A stretch of 55,039 nucleotides of DNA from Bacillota bacterium (GCA_023396215.1 JAEWWW010000032.1:1-55039); one strand, 5' to 3'; numbered from the stretch's first letter, positions 32,001-42,892 are shown. Notes: generated from the letters alone by a model not told the origin. A program made the numbers and translations.

Positions 32001-33320
32001 TTACCGGCGCTGCCTTGCCGGGCGGCTGGTTTGGTTTTTCAGCGAAAGCAAAACCGAATAAACGCCGAAGCCCAGCACCATGGCAATCATCGTCCAGATG
32101 GGGGCGTCAATCTCGGCCTTGGGGTAGTATCTTGGCGGTAAAGCGGTGTCTCCCCCGTCCTGCGGCTGGTTTGCAGGGAAGATTTCCTGCCCGGTTACCA
32201 ACAGGCTTTGTACGCCCACGGTGGAAAACTGCCCCTGCACATGGGAAGGCAGGGTGTAGGTGACGGTGGCCGTCGGGGTCTGGCCCAGCTCCACTTTATC
32301 AGGCAACTGGTAGGCGGGGGTTATCTCGTGGAGCAGCACTCCGTCGGCCAGCAGCAGGGTGAGCGGCCTTGCCTGAAACAGCATACGGCCCACTTCCCTG
32401 CCGTTGTGATAGATTGGCACCGGGGCAGGCTGCTCCAGTTGGTCTTCCGCAACGGTGTAGGAGGTGAAGCTGTTAAAGCCGTACTCAAAAAGCCGGGCGG
32501 CTTCCTTAAAGTTTTCGGCCATGACGGTGTTTTTCATCAGGATGCACAGCAGCCTGCGGCCGTCCTTTTCGGCCACCGCCGCCAGCGTGTGCTTGGCTTC
32601 TTCGGTCCAGCCCAGCTTACCGCCGGTGCAGTAGGCGTAGTTGTAGCCGTTGTTGACCAGCAGGCCGGTCTGGTTCCAGAAGTAGCGCTCCTTGTCCTGC
32701 TTGTTGGTGGGGCCCATGGTGTACTGCACGGTACCCCATATCTGGGTAAAGAGCGGCTGGCGCAGGGCCTGCATGGTGATAAGTGCCAGGTCGCGGGCGG
32801 TGGTGTAGTGGTTGGGGTCGGGCAAACCGCTGGGGTTCACAAAGTGGGTGTTGGTGGCCCCCAGCGCCGCCGCACGCTGGTTCATCCTCTCGGCAAAGGC
32901 CTCGATGCTGCCCGAAAGATGCTCGGCAACGCCGTTGGCCGCATCGTTGGCCGAGGGCAGCATGGTGGCGTAGAGGGCGTCCAGCAGGGTGAGCTGCTCG
33001 CCGTCGGTGAGGGCGATGTGAGAGCACCCGTAGGGCAGAGAAAAAACCGCTTCGCGGCTCATGGTGATAACCTCTTGGGGGTCGCCCTCTTCGGTGGCAA
33101 TCAGGGCGGTCATAATCTTGGTGAGGCTGGCGGGGTACATCTTTTGGTCCATCCCTTTTTCCAGCAGAATCTGCCCGGTGTCGATATCAATTAAGATGGC
33201 GGTTTGTGCCTGGATATCGGGCGCTGCCGCAGCAGCCGATAAGGGCGGGAACGCCGCTGTCCAAAGCAGCATTGCCGCAAAAAAGCCCGCCGCTTTCAGG
33301 AGGTGTCTTTTTCTTTGCAT
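32001..33320 (-). CDS. Serine-type D-Ala-D-Ala carboxypeptidase (peptidase S11)
   Basis: A DacA/PBP5-like protein of 439 residues. A signal peptide (about 1-32) is followed by the catalytic SLTK (65-68) and SAN (123-125). It then has HFVNPSGLPDPNHYTTARDLA and a C-terminal membrane helix (IWTMIAMVLGFGVYSVLLSL). The third motif, normally KTG, is KLG at 235-237 in GGKLGWTEEAKH. It should trim the terminal D-Ala of peptidoglycan stem peptides at the outer face of the membrane. The KTG change may lower activity or alter penicillin binding. AGGAAG precedes the ATG. Confidence 0.87.
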   Translation of the reverse strand: MQRKRHLLKAAGFFAAMLLWTAAFPPLSAAAAAPDIQAQTAILIDIDTGQILLEKGMDQKMYPASLTKIMTALIATEEGDPQEVITMSREAVFSLPYGCSHIALTDGEQLTLLDALYATMLPSANDAANGVAEHLSGSIEAFAERMNQRAAALGATNTHFVNPSGLPDPNHYTTARDLALITMQALRQPLFTQIWGTVQYTMGPTNKQDKERYFWNQTGLLVNNGYNYAYCTGGKLGWTEEAKHTLAAVAEKDGRRLLCILMKNTVMAENFKEAARLFEYGFNSFTSYTVAEDQLEQPAPVPIYHNGREVGRMLFQARPLTLLLADGVLLHEITPAYQLPDKVELGQTPTATVTYTLPSHVQGQFSTVGVQSLLVTGQEIFPANQPQDGGDTALPPRYYPKAEIDAPIWTMIAMVLGFGVYSVLLSLKNQTSRPARQRR

Positions 33321-33860
33321 ATGTCGTCTTCCTGCCTTTTGGTCGTTTTCAGCCCTAAGGCCCGGTTGTTGGGGCTTGCAGAGTTTTGCTTCTTATAAAA
33401 AGGGGCCGTTCATTTAGTGTATCAAGGCATGCCGTTAAAATGCGGGCTGCACTGTGTGCCCGGCGTGAGAAGCCGCCCTCTGCCGGCTGCCGGAAAACCG
33501 CCGTACCACGGGTGTTTGGAGGCGGATGCGCCCTTTTAGCAGAGCGGCATGGTGTCATTTTCCATCGCTGCGGGCGGGCCTCCAAATAAAGGTATGCCGG
33601 TCGGTTGCTGTGATTGTGCCGTGTGTGCGCTGCGGATATGATACAATTCGCCCTTGCAGCGGGCGGGCATCCAAATCCAATCGCGAATATTATAACATAT
33701 TTTGAACTAAAAATCGCAGCTTTAGTCGCATTTTCAGGAAAAATCGCCGAATTTATAAGAAGTTCAGATTTCTCATCCCGCGCCGCACCAAAAAGCGCCC
33801 CCTGGACCATCCCGGCTGCGGTGGCAGCCGGCGGGCAAAGGGGGCGCGGGGATACAAAAA
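33321..33860. other. Intergenic region
   Basis: 540 bases between the dacA-like start and the GNAT stop. It holds a GNAT terminator at 33790-33847 and the dacA upstream region. A 151-residue minus-strand frame here lacks a start signal and family resemblance, and I do not call it a gene. Confidence 0.45.
33790..33847 (-). terminator. Terminator of the GNAT gene
   Basis: GCGCCCCCT (33795-33803) pairs with AGGGGGCGC (33839-33847) around an inner GC-rich stem-loop. On the minus strand it is followed by TTTTT. Confidence 0.7.
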
Positions 33861-34379
33861 TCAGACCGCTTCAAAGGGCTGGGGATAGAGCACCGTGCCC
33901 TTAATTTGAGAAAGAACCTGCTGGTTTGGGGCGTAGACCATGAAGTGCTCGTCATTATCCAGCGGGAAGGGCGGCACAATGCCATAGAGGGAGGCCCGTT
34001 CAAAGCCGAAGCGGGTGTAGTACCAGCGGTTGCCCAGCACCACCACTATCTTGCAGCCCAGCTCCTCGCATTTTTCGAGGCCGTAGCGCACCAGTTGGGA
34101 GCCGATGCCCATCTGCTGAAAATCGGGCAGCACCGCAAGGGGCGCGAGGGCGACGCCGTCGTAGAGGCGGTCGCCATCCTTGATAAGAATCCGACTGAAG
34201 AGAATGTGACCCACAATCTGGCCATCCAGTTGGGCGACGAGAGAGAGGGCGCGGATAAAGCTGCCGCTGCTGCGCAGGGCGTCCACCAGCGCGGCCTCCT
34301 GCGGCCTGCCGAAGGCAAGCTCGTGGATGCGGCGCACCTGCCCCTGATGGGTGCGCTGTTCGGGCTTGATGATAAGCAT
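33861..34379 (-). CDS. GNAT-family N-acetyltransferase
   Basis: A protein of 172 residues with the GNAT fold. GHILFSRILI forms the central strands, LAPLAVLPDFQQMGIGSQLVRYGLEKCEELG (residues about 81-111) is the acetyl-CoA-binding motif A, with the Q-x-x-G-I-G-S pattern. It then has VVVLGNRWYYTRFGFERA, typical of the YhbS-type subgroup. The substrate is unknown. The ATG at 34377-34379 follows AGGGGGAG; the longer frame is not supported. It lies 61 bp downstream of the vanY-like gene. Confidence 0.83.
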   Translation of the reverse strand: MLIIKPEQRTHQGQVRRIHELAFGRPQEAALVDALRSSGSFIRALSLVAQLDGQIVGHILFSRILIKDGDRLYDGVALAPLAVLPDFQQMGIGSQLVRYGLEKCEELGCKIVVVLGNRWYYTRFGFERASLYGIVPPFPLDNDEHFMVYAPNQQVLSQIKGTVLYPQPFEAV

Positions 34380-34440
34380 TGCTCTCCCCCTGTTCTCTTT
34401 TATGCGGCGCCTTTCACAGACGGCGAAAACCTGTAAAGCC

Positions 34441-35304
34441 TTAAGCGGCAAGCTGCTGCAGATATTCCTCAAGGGTGATGCCCTGCTGCATGATGCTGCG
34501 GGCGTGCTCCTGCCCCACATAGCGGAAATGCCAGGGCTCAAAGTAAACGCCGGTAATATCCTCCTTGCCCTCGGGGTAGCGCAGGATGAAGCCATATTCG
34601 GCGCAGTTTTCCTTCAGCCATTTGGCCTCCTTAAAGGTGGAAAACTCGGGCAGCAGTTCGGAAAGCTTGGTGTAATAATCGGCCGATACGATATCGGCGG
34701 CAAGGCCGGTGACATGCTCGCTGGTGCCGGGCGGGGCCACCCACATCGAGGCCTCTTTTTCGGCCTGCTCCTTGCTGTAGCCGGCGGCGATGTATTCGCC
34801 CACCTTGCTGTCGTAGAGGTAGGCGCTGCGGGCAAAGGGCCGGTAGGTGGAAACAATGCTGAGCTTGATGCCCTCGGCGGCGGCGTCACCAAGCATCTTT
34901 TCAAAATCGCTCTTGATGCGCTTATCCACCTGGAAGCCCCGCAGGTCCACCAGCTCCACATCCAGCTCCTTATCTATCCGGCTGGCCTTGCTCACCAAAA
35001 TGAGCCGCCAGTCGCCCTGCGGTTTGGGTTCCGCCGCCGAGGATGAGGCCGAGGTCTGGCTGGTGAAGGAGGGCTGGGACTCCGAGGACGGTGGAGGCTC
35101 CGGCTCCTGCGACGAGGAAGGCTCGGGCTCGGGCAGGCTGCTGCTGTCGGGTTGCCCGGTGGAGGAGGACGGCTCAAGGGGAGGCTCCTCCGGGGTGAGC
35201 AGCCGGGCCCCCGCGTAGGCCAGCGCTGCGGCCAGCAGGACGAACACCACCAAAAAGATGGGGGCATAGTTTATTCTTTTGGTTTGACGGCGTCGCTTCA
35301 TCAT
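34441..35304 (-). CDS. VanY-type D-Ala-D-Ala carboxypeptidase (M15B)
   Basis: A zinc peptidase of 287 residues. An N-terminal membrane anchor (INYAPIFLVVFVLLAAALAYAG, split as about 12-33) is followed by a Ser/Pro/Glu-rich linker to about 90. The M15B domain has SIVSTYRPFARSAYLYD, the metal-binding GTSEHVTGLAADI (SxHxxGxAxD) near 193-205 and the second metal motif FEPWHFRYVG near 258-267. It removes the terminal D-Ala from peptidoglycan precursors outside the cell. In this context it is more likely a cell-wall maintenance enzyme than a vancomycin-resistance gene: no vanA, vanH or vanS partner is near. Confidence 0.87.
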   Translation of the reverse strand: MMKRRRQTKRINYAPIFLVVFVLLAAALAYAGARLLTPEEPPLEPSSSTGQPDSSSLPEPEPSSSQEPEPPPSSESQPSFTSQTSASSSAAEPKPQGDWRLILVSKASRIDKELDVELVDLRGFQVDKRIKSDFEKMLGDAAAEGIKLSIVSTYRPFARSAYLYDSKVGEYIAAGYSKEQAEKEASMWVAPPGTSEHVTGLAADIVSADYYTKLSELLPEFSTFKEAKWLKENCAEYGFILRYPEGKEDITGVYFEPWHFRYVGQEHARSIMQQGITLEEYLQQLAA

Positions 35305-35367
35305 GGTTCCTCCATTGGGATGGGCTGGGGCAGTCCATCGGGGTTTATTGCGTCGCTGTGCAGGGCG

Positions 35368-36090
35368 CTATAGTATCTCCAGCACGCCTGCGATAATCGA
35401 AAGCGCGCAGAGGGGGGCGGTTTCACACCGCAGGATGCGTGGGCCGAGGGAGCAAATCTGCACCCCCTGCGCCTCGGCATGGGCTACTTCTTCCGGCTCA
35501 AAGCCGCCCTCGGGGCCGGTCATAATTGAGATGCCGCCCTCGGGCCTGCCCAAAGCCTTGCCCAGAGGCAAAGTGGCCTCCTCATAAAAGAGTATCGCTT
35601 TTGGGTCCTTTTTCATGCAGGAAATTGCTTCCCCAAAATCGAGGGGCTGGGCGATGGCGGGAATGCGCCCCCGACCCGACTGCTTGGCCGCCTCGGCGGC
35701 AATCTTTTGCCAGCGCTCCACCTTGCGGGCCAGCGCGGCGCTTTCGGGACGGGAAACGCAGCGTTTGGTCTGCACCGGCACCACCTGCGTCGCCCCCAGC
35801 TCCACCGCTTTCTGGACGATGAGCTCCAGCTTATCCCCTTTACAGAGGGCCTGATAGAGGGTGATGGGCACCGGCGGCTCGCCTGCCGACCGCTGCCGCG
35901 ATACCACCTGCGCCGTCACAAGCTGAGAGGTCACCTCGCAGGCGGTGCAGAGGTAATCGCTGCCGTTGCCGTCGCAGACGGTGAGCTGTTCCCCCGGCTT
36001 CAGCCGCAGCGCCCGGGCCAGATGGGCGGCGTCCTCCCCGGTGATGCACACCCGGTCGCCGCTGATATCGGCGCTAAAAAATCTGGGCAT
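35368..36090 (-). CDS. rsmE: 16S rRNA m3U1498 methyltransferase
   Basis: A SPOUT-class methyltransferase of 240 residues. A PUA-like N-terminus (about 1-70, with VCITGEDAAHLARALRLKPGE) precedes the trefoil-knot domain. SAM-binding loops are ILFYEEA, IMTGPEGGFEPEEVAHAE (about 190-207) and LGPRILRCETAPLCAL near 215-230. It methylates U1498 of 16S rRNA at the decoding site. It is last in the heat-shock gene string, after prmA, the usual Firmicute order. Confidence 0.92.
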   Translation of the reverse strand: MPRFFSADISGDRVCITGEDAAHLARALRLKPGEQLTVCDGNGSDYLCTACEVTSQLVTAQVVSRQRSAGEPPVPITLYQALCKGDKLELIVQKAVELGATQVVPVQTKRCVSRPESAALARKVERWQKIAAEAAKQSGRGRIPAIAQPLDFGEAISCMKKDPKAILFYEEATLPLGKALGRPEGGISIMTGPEGGFEPEEVAHAEAQGVQICSLGPRILRCETAPLCALSIIAGVLEIL

Positions 36091-36205
36091 ATGGTTTTCC
36101 CCGCTTCATACAGATTGCAAATTACAGATTTGCCGCCGGGCCTTTGGCACAGCGGCGGGTTACGCCCGCGGGCTGAACCGTCTGTTGGTTCACCGCAGAG
36201 CGGTA

Positions 36206-37159
36206 TTACAGCTTTTTATAGGCCAGAATGGCGACCCAGCCGCCCTGTTCGTCCACCCGCTCGACCACCAGGCCCGCGGCCTGCAGGGCGGCGACGGCTT
36301 CTTCGCGCCGCTGGTCGATGATGCCCGAGGCCACCAGCGCCCCACCCACCCGCAGATGGGTATGGATGGCGGGGGCCAGCGCGATGATGGCGTCGGCCAC
36401 AATGTTGGCGGCCACCACGTCATAGGCGTTTTCGCCAAGGCGGCGGGCGGCCTTTTTATCGGTGATTAAGTCGAGGCAGAGGGCGGCGAAGCTGCTGCTA
36501 TCCCACCCCTGCTGCCGCAGGTTCTCGGTGGCAACCCGCACCGCATGGGGGTCGATATCCACCCCCACGGCGCTCTTTGCGCCCAGCGCCAGCGCCACCA
36601 TCGACAGAATACCGCTGCCGGTGCCCATATCCAGCAGGGTGCCGCCCTGCTGCACCACCTCCTCCAGCATGCGGATGCATAGCTGGGTGGTGTGGTGGGT
36701 GCCGGTGCCGAAGGCCATGCCGGGGTCGAGGCGCACCACCACCTCGCCGGGGGCAGGGGTATAGGGCCCCCATGTGGGACAGACCACAACCCGGCCGCCC
36801 ACCTTGACGGGGTGGTAATACTTCTTCCAGCTTGTGGACCAGTCCTCCTCCGACACCTGCTGGGTATCCAGCGTGAAGGGGATTCCCTCGGCGTTCAGGC
36901 GCTCGGTGATGAAGGAGGCGGCCTCGCCGGGGTTTTCCTGCGGGCTGATATAAAGGTGAATGATGGCGGTGGCGCGGTCACGGTTCATCAGCTCTTCGTC
37001 GATTAAATCGACATGGGCAATCTGGGGCGCCTGCTCCATCAGGTCGGAGTAATCCTCGATATAGATGCCGTAGGGTACCGTCATCTGCGCAATGGCAGAG
37101 GCGGTTTCAAGGTGGGCTGTGTCTATTTTTAGTTTAATTTCTGTCCAATTGTTTTGCAT
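36206..37159 (-). CDS. prmA: Ribosomal protein L11 methyltransferase
   Basis: A methyltransferase of 317 residues. A small N-terminal substrate domain (WTEIKLKIDT) is followed by the class I domain: VRLDPGMAFGTGTHHTTQLC near 164-183, LDMGTGSGILSMVALALGA (motif I) near 196-214, VGVDIDPHAV near 218, and VVAANIVADAIIAL (motif IV) near 254. It trimethylates ribosomal protein L11. The ATG at 37157-37159 follows AAGAAGGTG; a longer frame starts nine residues upstream. It sits between dnaJ and rsmE. Confidence 0.92.
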   Translation of the reverse strand: MQNNWTEIKLKIDTAHLETASAIAQMTVPYGIYIEDYSDLMEQAPQIAHVDLIDEELMNRDRATAIIHLYISPQENPGEAASFITERLNAEGIPFTLDTQQVSEEDWSTSWKKYYHPVKVGGRVVVCPTWGPYTPAPGEVVVRLDPGMAFGTGTHHTTQLCIRMLEEVVQQGGTLLDMGTGSGILSMVALALGAKSAVGVDIDPHAVRVATENLRQQGWDSSSFAALCLDLITDKKAARRLGENAYDVVAANIVADAIIALAPAIHTHLRVGGALVASGIIDQRREEAVAALQAAGLVVERVDEQGGWVAILAYKKL

Positions 37160-37250
37160 AGTCTGACACCTTCTTCCCTTTTTCATTCAGGCGGCCTTAC
37201 CACAAAAGCCTGTGTAAAGCCGCCTGACGACGCGCGGGGCCTGCCGCCCT

Positions 37251-38402
37251 CTATTTTTCTCTGCCCTCTCTGAATTTATCAAAAAAGCTTTTGCGTTTTT
37301 CATAGTTTTTATCGGTGGTCAGCTGCTCGAAGCTGCGCAGGGCATCCTTCTGCTTGCCGGTGAGGTTTTTGGGCACCTCAACGAAAATTTTAACATACTG
37401 GTCGCCACGGTCGCGGCCGTTGAGATAGGGCACGCCCTTGCCCCGCAAGCGGAACACGGTGCCGTTCTGGGTGCCTTCTGGAATGTTGTAGCGCACCTTG
37501 CCGTCCACTGTAGGGACGGTGATTTCATCCCCCAGTACAGCCTGTGTGTAGGTAAGGGGGATGTCGCACCAGATGTCGAAGCCGTCCCGCTCAAAAAGGG
37601 GGTCAGGCCGCACCAGCACGGTGACGGCTACGTCGCCCGCCGGGCCGCCGTTGACGCCGTGGTCGCCCTGCCCGCGCAGCACAAAGCTTTGGCGGTTGTC
37701 GATACCCGCCGGGATGGTGACCTCCAGCCGTTTATGCACCCTGACCCTGCCCAGCCCCTTGCATTTGGGGCAGGGCTCCTTGATGACCTTGCCCTTGCCC
37801 GAGCACCGGGAGCAGGCGCGGGTGGACTGTATCACCCCAAAGGGGGTACGCTGCTGTGTACGCACCTGGCCGCTGCCGCCGCAGTCGGGGCAGGTTTCGG
37901 GCGAGGTGCCCTTGGCCGTGCCCTTGCCGCTGCATTCGGCGCAGGTTTCGAGCCGGCTGATGTTAATTTCTTTTTTACAGCCCTGAACCGCTTCCATAAA
38001 GGTCAGGGCAATATCGGCGGAAACGTCGTTGCCCCGCATCGGCCCATTGGGGTCGCGGGCGCGGGTAGAGCCGCCAAAGCCGAAGCCACCGGAAAAGATA
38101 TCGCCAAAGATATCGCCGAGGTCGCCAAAGCCACCGAATCCGCCGAAGCCACCGCCTTGAGAGGCATAGTTGGGGTCCACCCCGGCATGGCCAAAGCGGT
38201 CGTAATTGGCCTTTTTCTGGCTGTCGGAGAGCACCTCATAGGCTTCGCTGACCTCTTTAAATTTTGCCTCGGCTGTTTTGTCGCCGGGGTTCAGGTCAGG
38301 GTGGTATTGCTTGGCAAGCTTGCGATAGGCCGTTTTAATCTGGTCCTCGCTGCTGTCCTTGCCAACCCCCAGCACCTCATAATAGTCTCTTTTATCCGGC
38401 AA
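37251..38402 (-). CDS. dnaJ: Chaperone DnaJ (Hsp40)
   Basis: A full-length type I DnaJ of 383 residues. The J domain has the HPD triad in AKQYHPDLNPG (about 34-36), followed by a Gly/Phe-rich region (GGGFGGFGGFGDLG). Four CxxCxGxG zinc repeats are visible: CAECSGKG, CPDCGGSG, CSRCSGKG and CPKCKGLG. The C-terminal substrate-binding domains follow. It stimulates DnaK ATPase and delivers unfolded clients. The start is a TTG at 38400-38402 preceded by AGGGTGAGA. It is separated from dnaK by 665 bp with stacked hairpins, so it may be expressed from a separate transcript. Confidence 0.94.
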   Translation of the reverse strand: MPDKRDYYEVLGVGKDSSEDQIKTAYRKLAKQYHPDLNPGDKTAEAKFKEVSEAYEVLSDSQKKANYDRFGHAGVDPNYASQGGGFGGFGGFGDLGDIFGDIFSGGFGFGGSTRARDPNGPMRGNDVSADIALTFMEAVQGCKKEINISRLETCAECSGKGTAKGTSPETCPDCGGSGQVRTQQRTPFGVIQSTRACSRCSGKGKVIKEPCPKCKGLGRVRVHKRLEVTIPAGIDNRQSFVLRGQGDHGVNGGPAGDVAVTVLVRPDPLFERDGFDIWCDIPLTYTQAVLGDEITVPTVDGKVRYNIPEGTQNGTVFRLRGKGVPYLNGRDRGDQYVKIFVEVPKNLTGKQKDALRSFEQLTTDKNYEKRKSFFDKFREGREK

Positions 38403-38856
38403 ATTATCTCACCCTTTAATTAAAAATCGCATGTCTTGGGCATCGGCTTGCCCACCGGGCGGGGTCGGCCCCGCGGCAGGCGGCCGGTTTTGCCCAAACC
38501 AGACAGTCATTATTCTATCACATTTTATGCGCGCTTGCCTACCCGGTGCGCAGCCGCCCGCGGGCCGCCGCCCTTTGGCCTGCTCCTCGCGGCCTGAAAT
38601 TACTTTTACGCCCACAAGGGGGGAGGCCTCTGGCCGGACAAAGCCGCCGGCCCTGCCGCATCCGCCATCCCCCTTGTGAGCGTCCTATAAAAATGCAAGC
38701 TTACGAAATATATCGCGCAGGCGGACATGCGCCACCGGAGCGATTCCTCTAAAATTGCTCGCGGTGAGCGGGCGGTTTTGCTTGGGGGTGTTCACGAGGG
38801 GGACGGCTGGACGCAAAACCCGCGGGGTTTGCGCAGGACACGAAGTCCCCCTCGTG

Positions 38857-38882
38857 GAGGGTGTCAATTCCTTGACACCCTC
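38857..38882. terminator. 11-bp perfect hairpin after dnaK
   Basis: GAGGGTGTCAA (38857-38867) and TTGACACCCTC (38872-38882) around a TTCC loop. Without a T-run; may protect the 3-prime end of the dnaK mRNA or belong to a repeat element. Confidence 0.45.
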
Positions 38883-38883
38883 A

Positions 38884-38914
38884 AAAATGGTCTGCCAATA
38901 CAGCAGACCATTTT
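38884..38914 (-). terminator. Terminator after dnaK
   Basis: AAAATGGTCTGC (38884-38895) pairs perfectly with GCAGACCATTTT (38903-38914) around a 7-nt loop. On the minus strand the stem runs into TTTTTG. It lies 150 bp after the dnaK stop and could end or weaken the transcript before dnaJ. Bidirectional by symmetry. Confidence 0.65.
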
Positions 38915-39067
38915 AATGCGCCGGCGCCGGGCCGTCCGCATGGGCTGTCTGCCGGTTGTAGTTGACGCCTCCGGGCCGCCGGGTTATAGCTATACCAATT
39001 CCGGGTTGGGTTGTTGCAGCCGGTGCTGCCTGCCAGATGAAAGGATGCTTTTCACCGCCCGGCGGGG

Positions 39068-40894
<1,827 letters not shown>

Positions 40895-41171
40895 AATACA
40901 ATTCCTCCCTGTGCTTACTTTACTGCACGCTATAATTCAGAATAATACTGTTTTTGATTGTGTTGTTATGTTTTCTCCCCGCCTGCGGCGGAGGAGAAAC
41001 AAGAGGGTTTGCCTGTGCCTTTAACGCACACTATCATTAAATAATGCGATTTTGTGTTTGCATTTTCCCTTCGCTTGCGGCTTGGGAGAATACGCCGGTT
41101 CTTTTGTGTCTTGTCTCACCTGTTTATTGTTTAAGTTTTTCTGTTTTTCATGCAAAGGTGCCGGGTTTGGG
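40895..41171. other. grpE-dnaK intergenic region
   Basis: 277 bases with only T-rich stretches. No CIRCE box and no gene seen; a secondary dnaK promoter is possible but I could not place one with confidence. Confidence 0.4.
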
Positions 41172-41705
41172 TCAGTTGGCTGTCTTTACCATGGCGCACC
41201 GCAGCAGCCTTTCGCCGCGGCGGTAGCCCTTTTGCAGCACCTCGACAACGACATTTTCGCCGAGTGCCTCATCCTCAACATGCATCACCGCGTGGTGCAG
41301 GTTGGGGTCAAAGCCCTCGCCGGGCGCGCCCAGCTCTTCAACGCCAAGGCTGGAGAAAAATTCTTTCAGCGAGCCGACAATCATCTCCATCCCCTTTTTG
41401 TATTCGGGGTCGCTGCACGGGCTGCCCATCGCCCGCTCGAGGTCGTCTACAAAGGGCAGCAGGCGGGTCAACAGCCCGGCCTCCGCTTCGGGGTAGAGGC
41501 TCTCGCGCTCGCGGGCGGTGCGCTTGCGGTAGTTGTCATATTCCGCCAGCATCCTGAGATATTTATCGTTGAGGGTAGCGTGTGCCTCCTTCAACCGGGT
41601 CAGCTCATCCTGCTGCTCCTGCGTGTCGGCAGCCTCGGGCTGCTGGGGGGCCGGGTTGTTTTCCTCCTGATTTTGGAGGTCGTCGAGTTTCTTTTCGTCC
41701 GCCAA
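41172..41705 (-). CDS. grpE: Nucleotide exchange factor GrpE
   Basis: A GrpE of 177 residues. A charged, disordered N-terminus rich in Glu, Gln and Asp (1-35) is followed by the long coiled coil (LTRLKEAHATLNDKYLRMLAEYDNYRKRT, split as about 35-63). The beta domain ends in LLRCAMVKTA and contains HHAVMHVEDEALGENVVVEVLQKGY. It releases ADP from DnaK. The start is a TTG at 41703-41705 with AAAGGGGA upstream, the only in-frame start with a site. Confidence 0.93.
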   Translation of the reverse strand: MADEKKLDDLQNQEENNPAPQQPEAADTQEQQDELTRLKEAHATLNDKYLRMLAEYDNYRKRTARERESLYPEAEAGLLTRLLPFVDDLERAMGSPCSDPEYKKGMEMIVGSLKEFFSSLGVEELGAPGEGFDPNLHHAVMHVEDEALGENVVVEVLQKGYRRGERLLRCAMVKTAN

Positions 41706-41810
41706 AAGATGATTCCCCTTTCGGTCTGCTGCGCAGACTCCGTAATAATGCTTTATGCAGATGAGCGCCCCGTCTTTGCGGCGGAGGCCCGGATTATGTC
41801 GGTAAGAAGG

Positions 41811-42839
41811 CTATTGCTCCTCCAGCGTTTCGGAAAGCAGCCGCCCCAGCGTTTCGGTGAAGTACTGGATATGGGGCACCAGCTTGGCGTAATCCATCCG
41901 CACGGGGCCGATGATGCCCACCGCCCCGGCGTTGCTTTCGCCGATTTTGAAGCGGGACACAATCAGCGACGAGCCGGAAAGCTCCATGGGGGCGTTCTCT
42001 TTGCCGATGGTAATCTGCACCCCGCCTTGCTCGCCCGCAATGAGGCCGACCACCTCTTCGCGGCGGCCCAGCAGCCCGAAAAGCTCGTGGGCTATCTGGC
42101 GAAGCTCCTCATAACTTAGCAGGTTTGCCGCACCCCGCTGAAAGTACTGGCCGTCGTTGGTTTCTTTGCAAAGCTCAAAAATGGCCAGCAGAAGGGGGTT
42201 AAACAGGCGGGCATATTCGCCCAGCGCCGTGGTGGCAGAGTGGATAAACCTTGCGGAGATTTCGTTCAGGCTGATACCGGCCAGACGGCCGTTGGCAAAG
42301 TTGGTGAAAAACTCGGCTATTCTGGGGGTGACCTCAAAATCCACCCGGCAGACCTTGTTTTTGATAACCCCGTTGGAGGCCACCACCAGTATCACCACCG
42401 TGCGGTTGCTGACACGTATCAGCTCGATGCGCTTAACGTAAACATCCTTTGGGGTAAAGGTGGTGGAAACGGTGGCAAACCTGGTGTGGCTGGCCAGCGC
42501 CTGCGCGGCGTCCGCCAGCAGCTTGTCGGGGTCGGGGTTGCCCACGTTGAACAGGGCGTCGATTTCGTCCTTTTCTTCCTGCGTCAGCGGCTTAAACCGC
42601 ACCAGACGGTCGATATACATCCGGTAGCCCAGATGAGAGGGCACCCGCCCGGCCGAGGTGTGGGGCTGCTCGATGAGCCCCATCTCAAAAAGGGCGGCCA
42701 TATCGTTGCGCACGGTGGCGGGTGAAACCTCACCCCCCAGCAGATAGGCTACCAGCTTGGAACCCACCGGCTCGCCGGTGGTGATATAGGTTTCCACAAT
42801 GGCAGCAAGAACACGCAGCTTTCGTGCGTCCAGCTCCAT
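41811..42839 (-). CDS. hrcA: Heat-inducible transcription repressor HrcA
   Basis: A repressor of 342 residues. The N-terminal winged helix has ARKLRVLAAIVETYITTGEPVGSK (residues 5-28) and SPATVRNDMAALFEMGLIEQPHTSAGRVPS near 38-67, typical of HrcA DNA recognition. The GAF-like core carries the usual dimer regions. It binds CIRCE and represses its own operon; GroEL is thought to keep it active. Two CIRCE boxes lie upstream at 42866-42892 and 42957-42983. First gene of the hrcA-grpE-dnaK-dnaJ string. Confidence 0.95.
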   Translation of the reverse strand: MELDARKLRVLAAIVETYITTGEPVGSKLVAYLLGGEVSPATVRNDMAALFEMGLIEQPHTSAGRVPSHLGYRMYIDRLVRFKPLTQEEKDEIDALFNVGNPDPDKLLADAAQALASHTRFATVSTTFTPKDVYVKRIELIRVSNRTVVILVVASNGVIKNKVCRVDFEVTPRIAEFFTNFANGRLAGISLNEISARFIHSATTALGEYARLFNPLLLAIFELCKETNDGQYFQRGAANLLSYEELRQIAHELFGLLGRREEVVGLIAGEQGGVQITIGKENAPMELSGSSLIVSRFKIGESNAGAVGIIGPVRMDYAKLVPHIQYFTETLGRLLSETLEEQ

Positions 42840-42865
42840 CTGCCATCACCGTCCCTCGCTCGGTT

Positions 42866-42892
42866 TTAGCACTCAATCTATATGAGTGCCAG
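42866..42892. promoter_or_regulatory. CIRCE operator 1
   Basis: TTAGCACTC, 9-bp spacer, GAGTGCCAG. Two mismatches to the perfect inverted repeat (CAG for TAA). It lies 27 bp upstream of the hrcA start and just downstream of the -10 region, where a bound HrcA would block transcription. Confidence 0.9.

Larger units (their letters stand above)
38403..39067. other. Long dnaK-dnaJ intergenic region with nested hairpins
   Basis: 665 bases without a gene. It contains three stacked stem-loops: 38793-38856 (outer arms CACGAGGGGGAC and GTCCCCCTCGTG, with an inner GCAAA...TTTGC stem), 38857-38882, and 38883-38914. The rest is GC-rich with no supported frame. Most Firmicutes have a much shorter gap here. 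Confidence 0.55.

Noticed and set aside
33355..33810. A 151-residue minus-strand frame in the dacA-GNAT gap
   Set aside because: No ribosome-binding site, no family, and it covers the GNAT terminator.
34441..35304. Vancomycin-resistance locus
   Set aside because: Only a VanY-type gene is present, with no ligase, dehydrogenase or two-component genes; M15B carboxypeptidases are common cell-wall enzymes.
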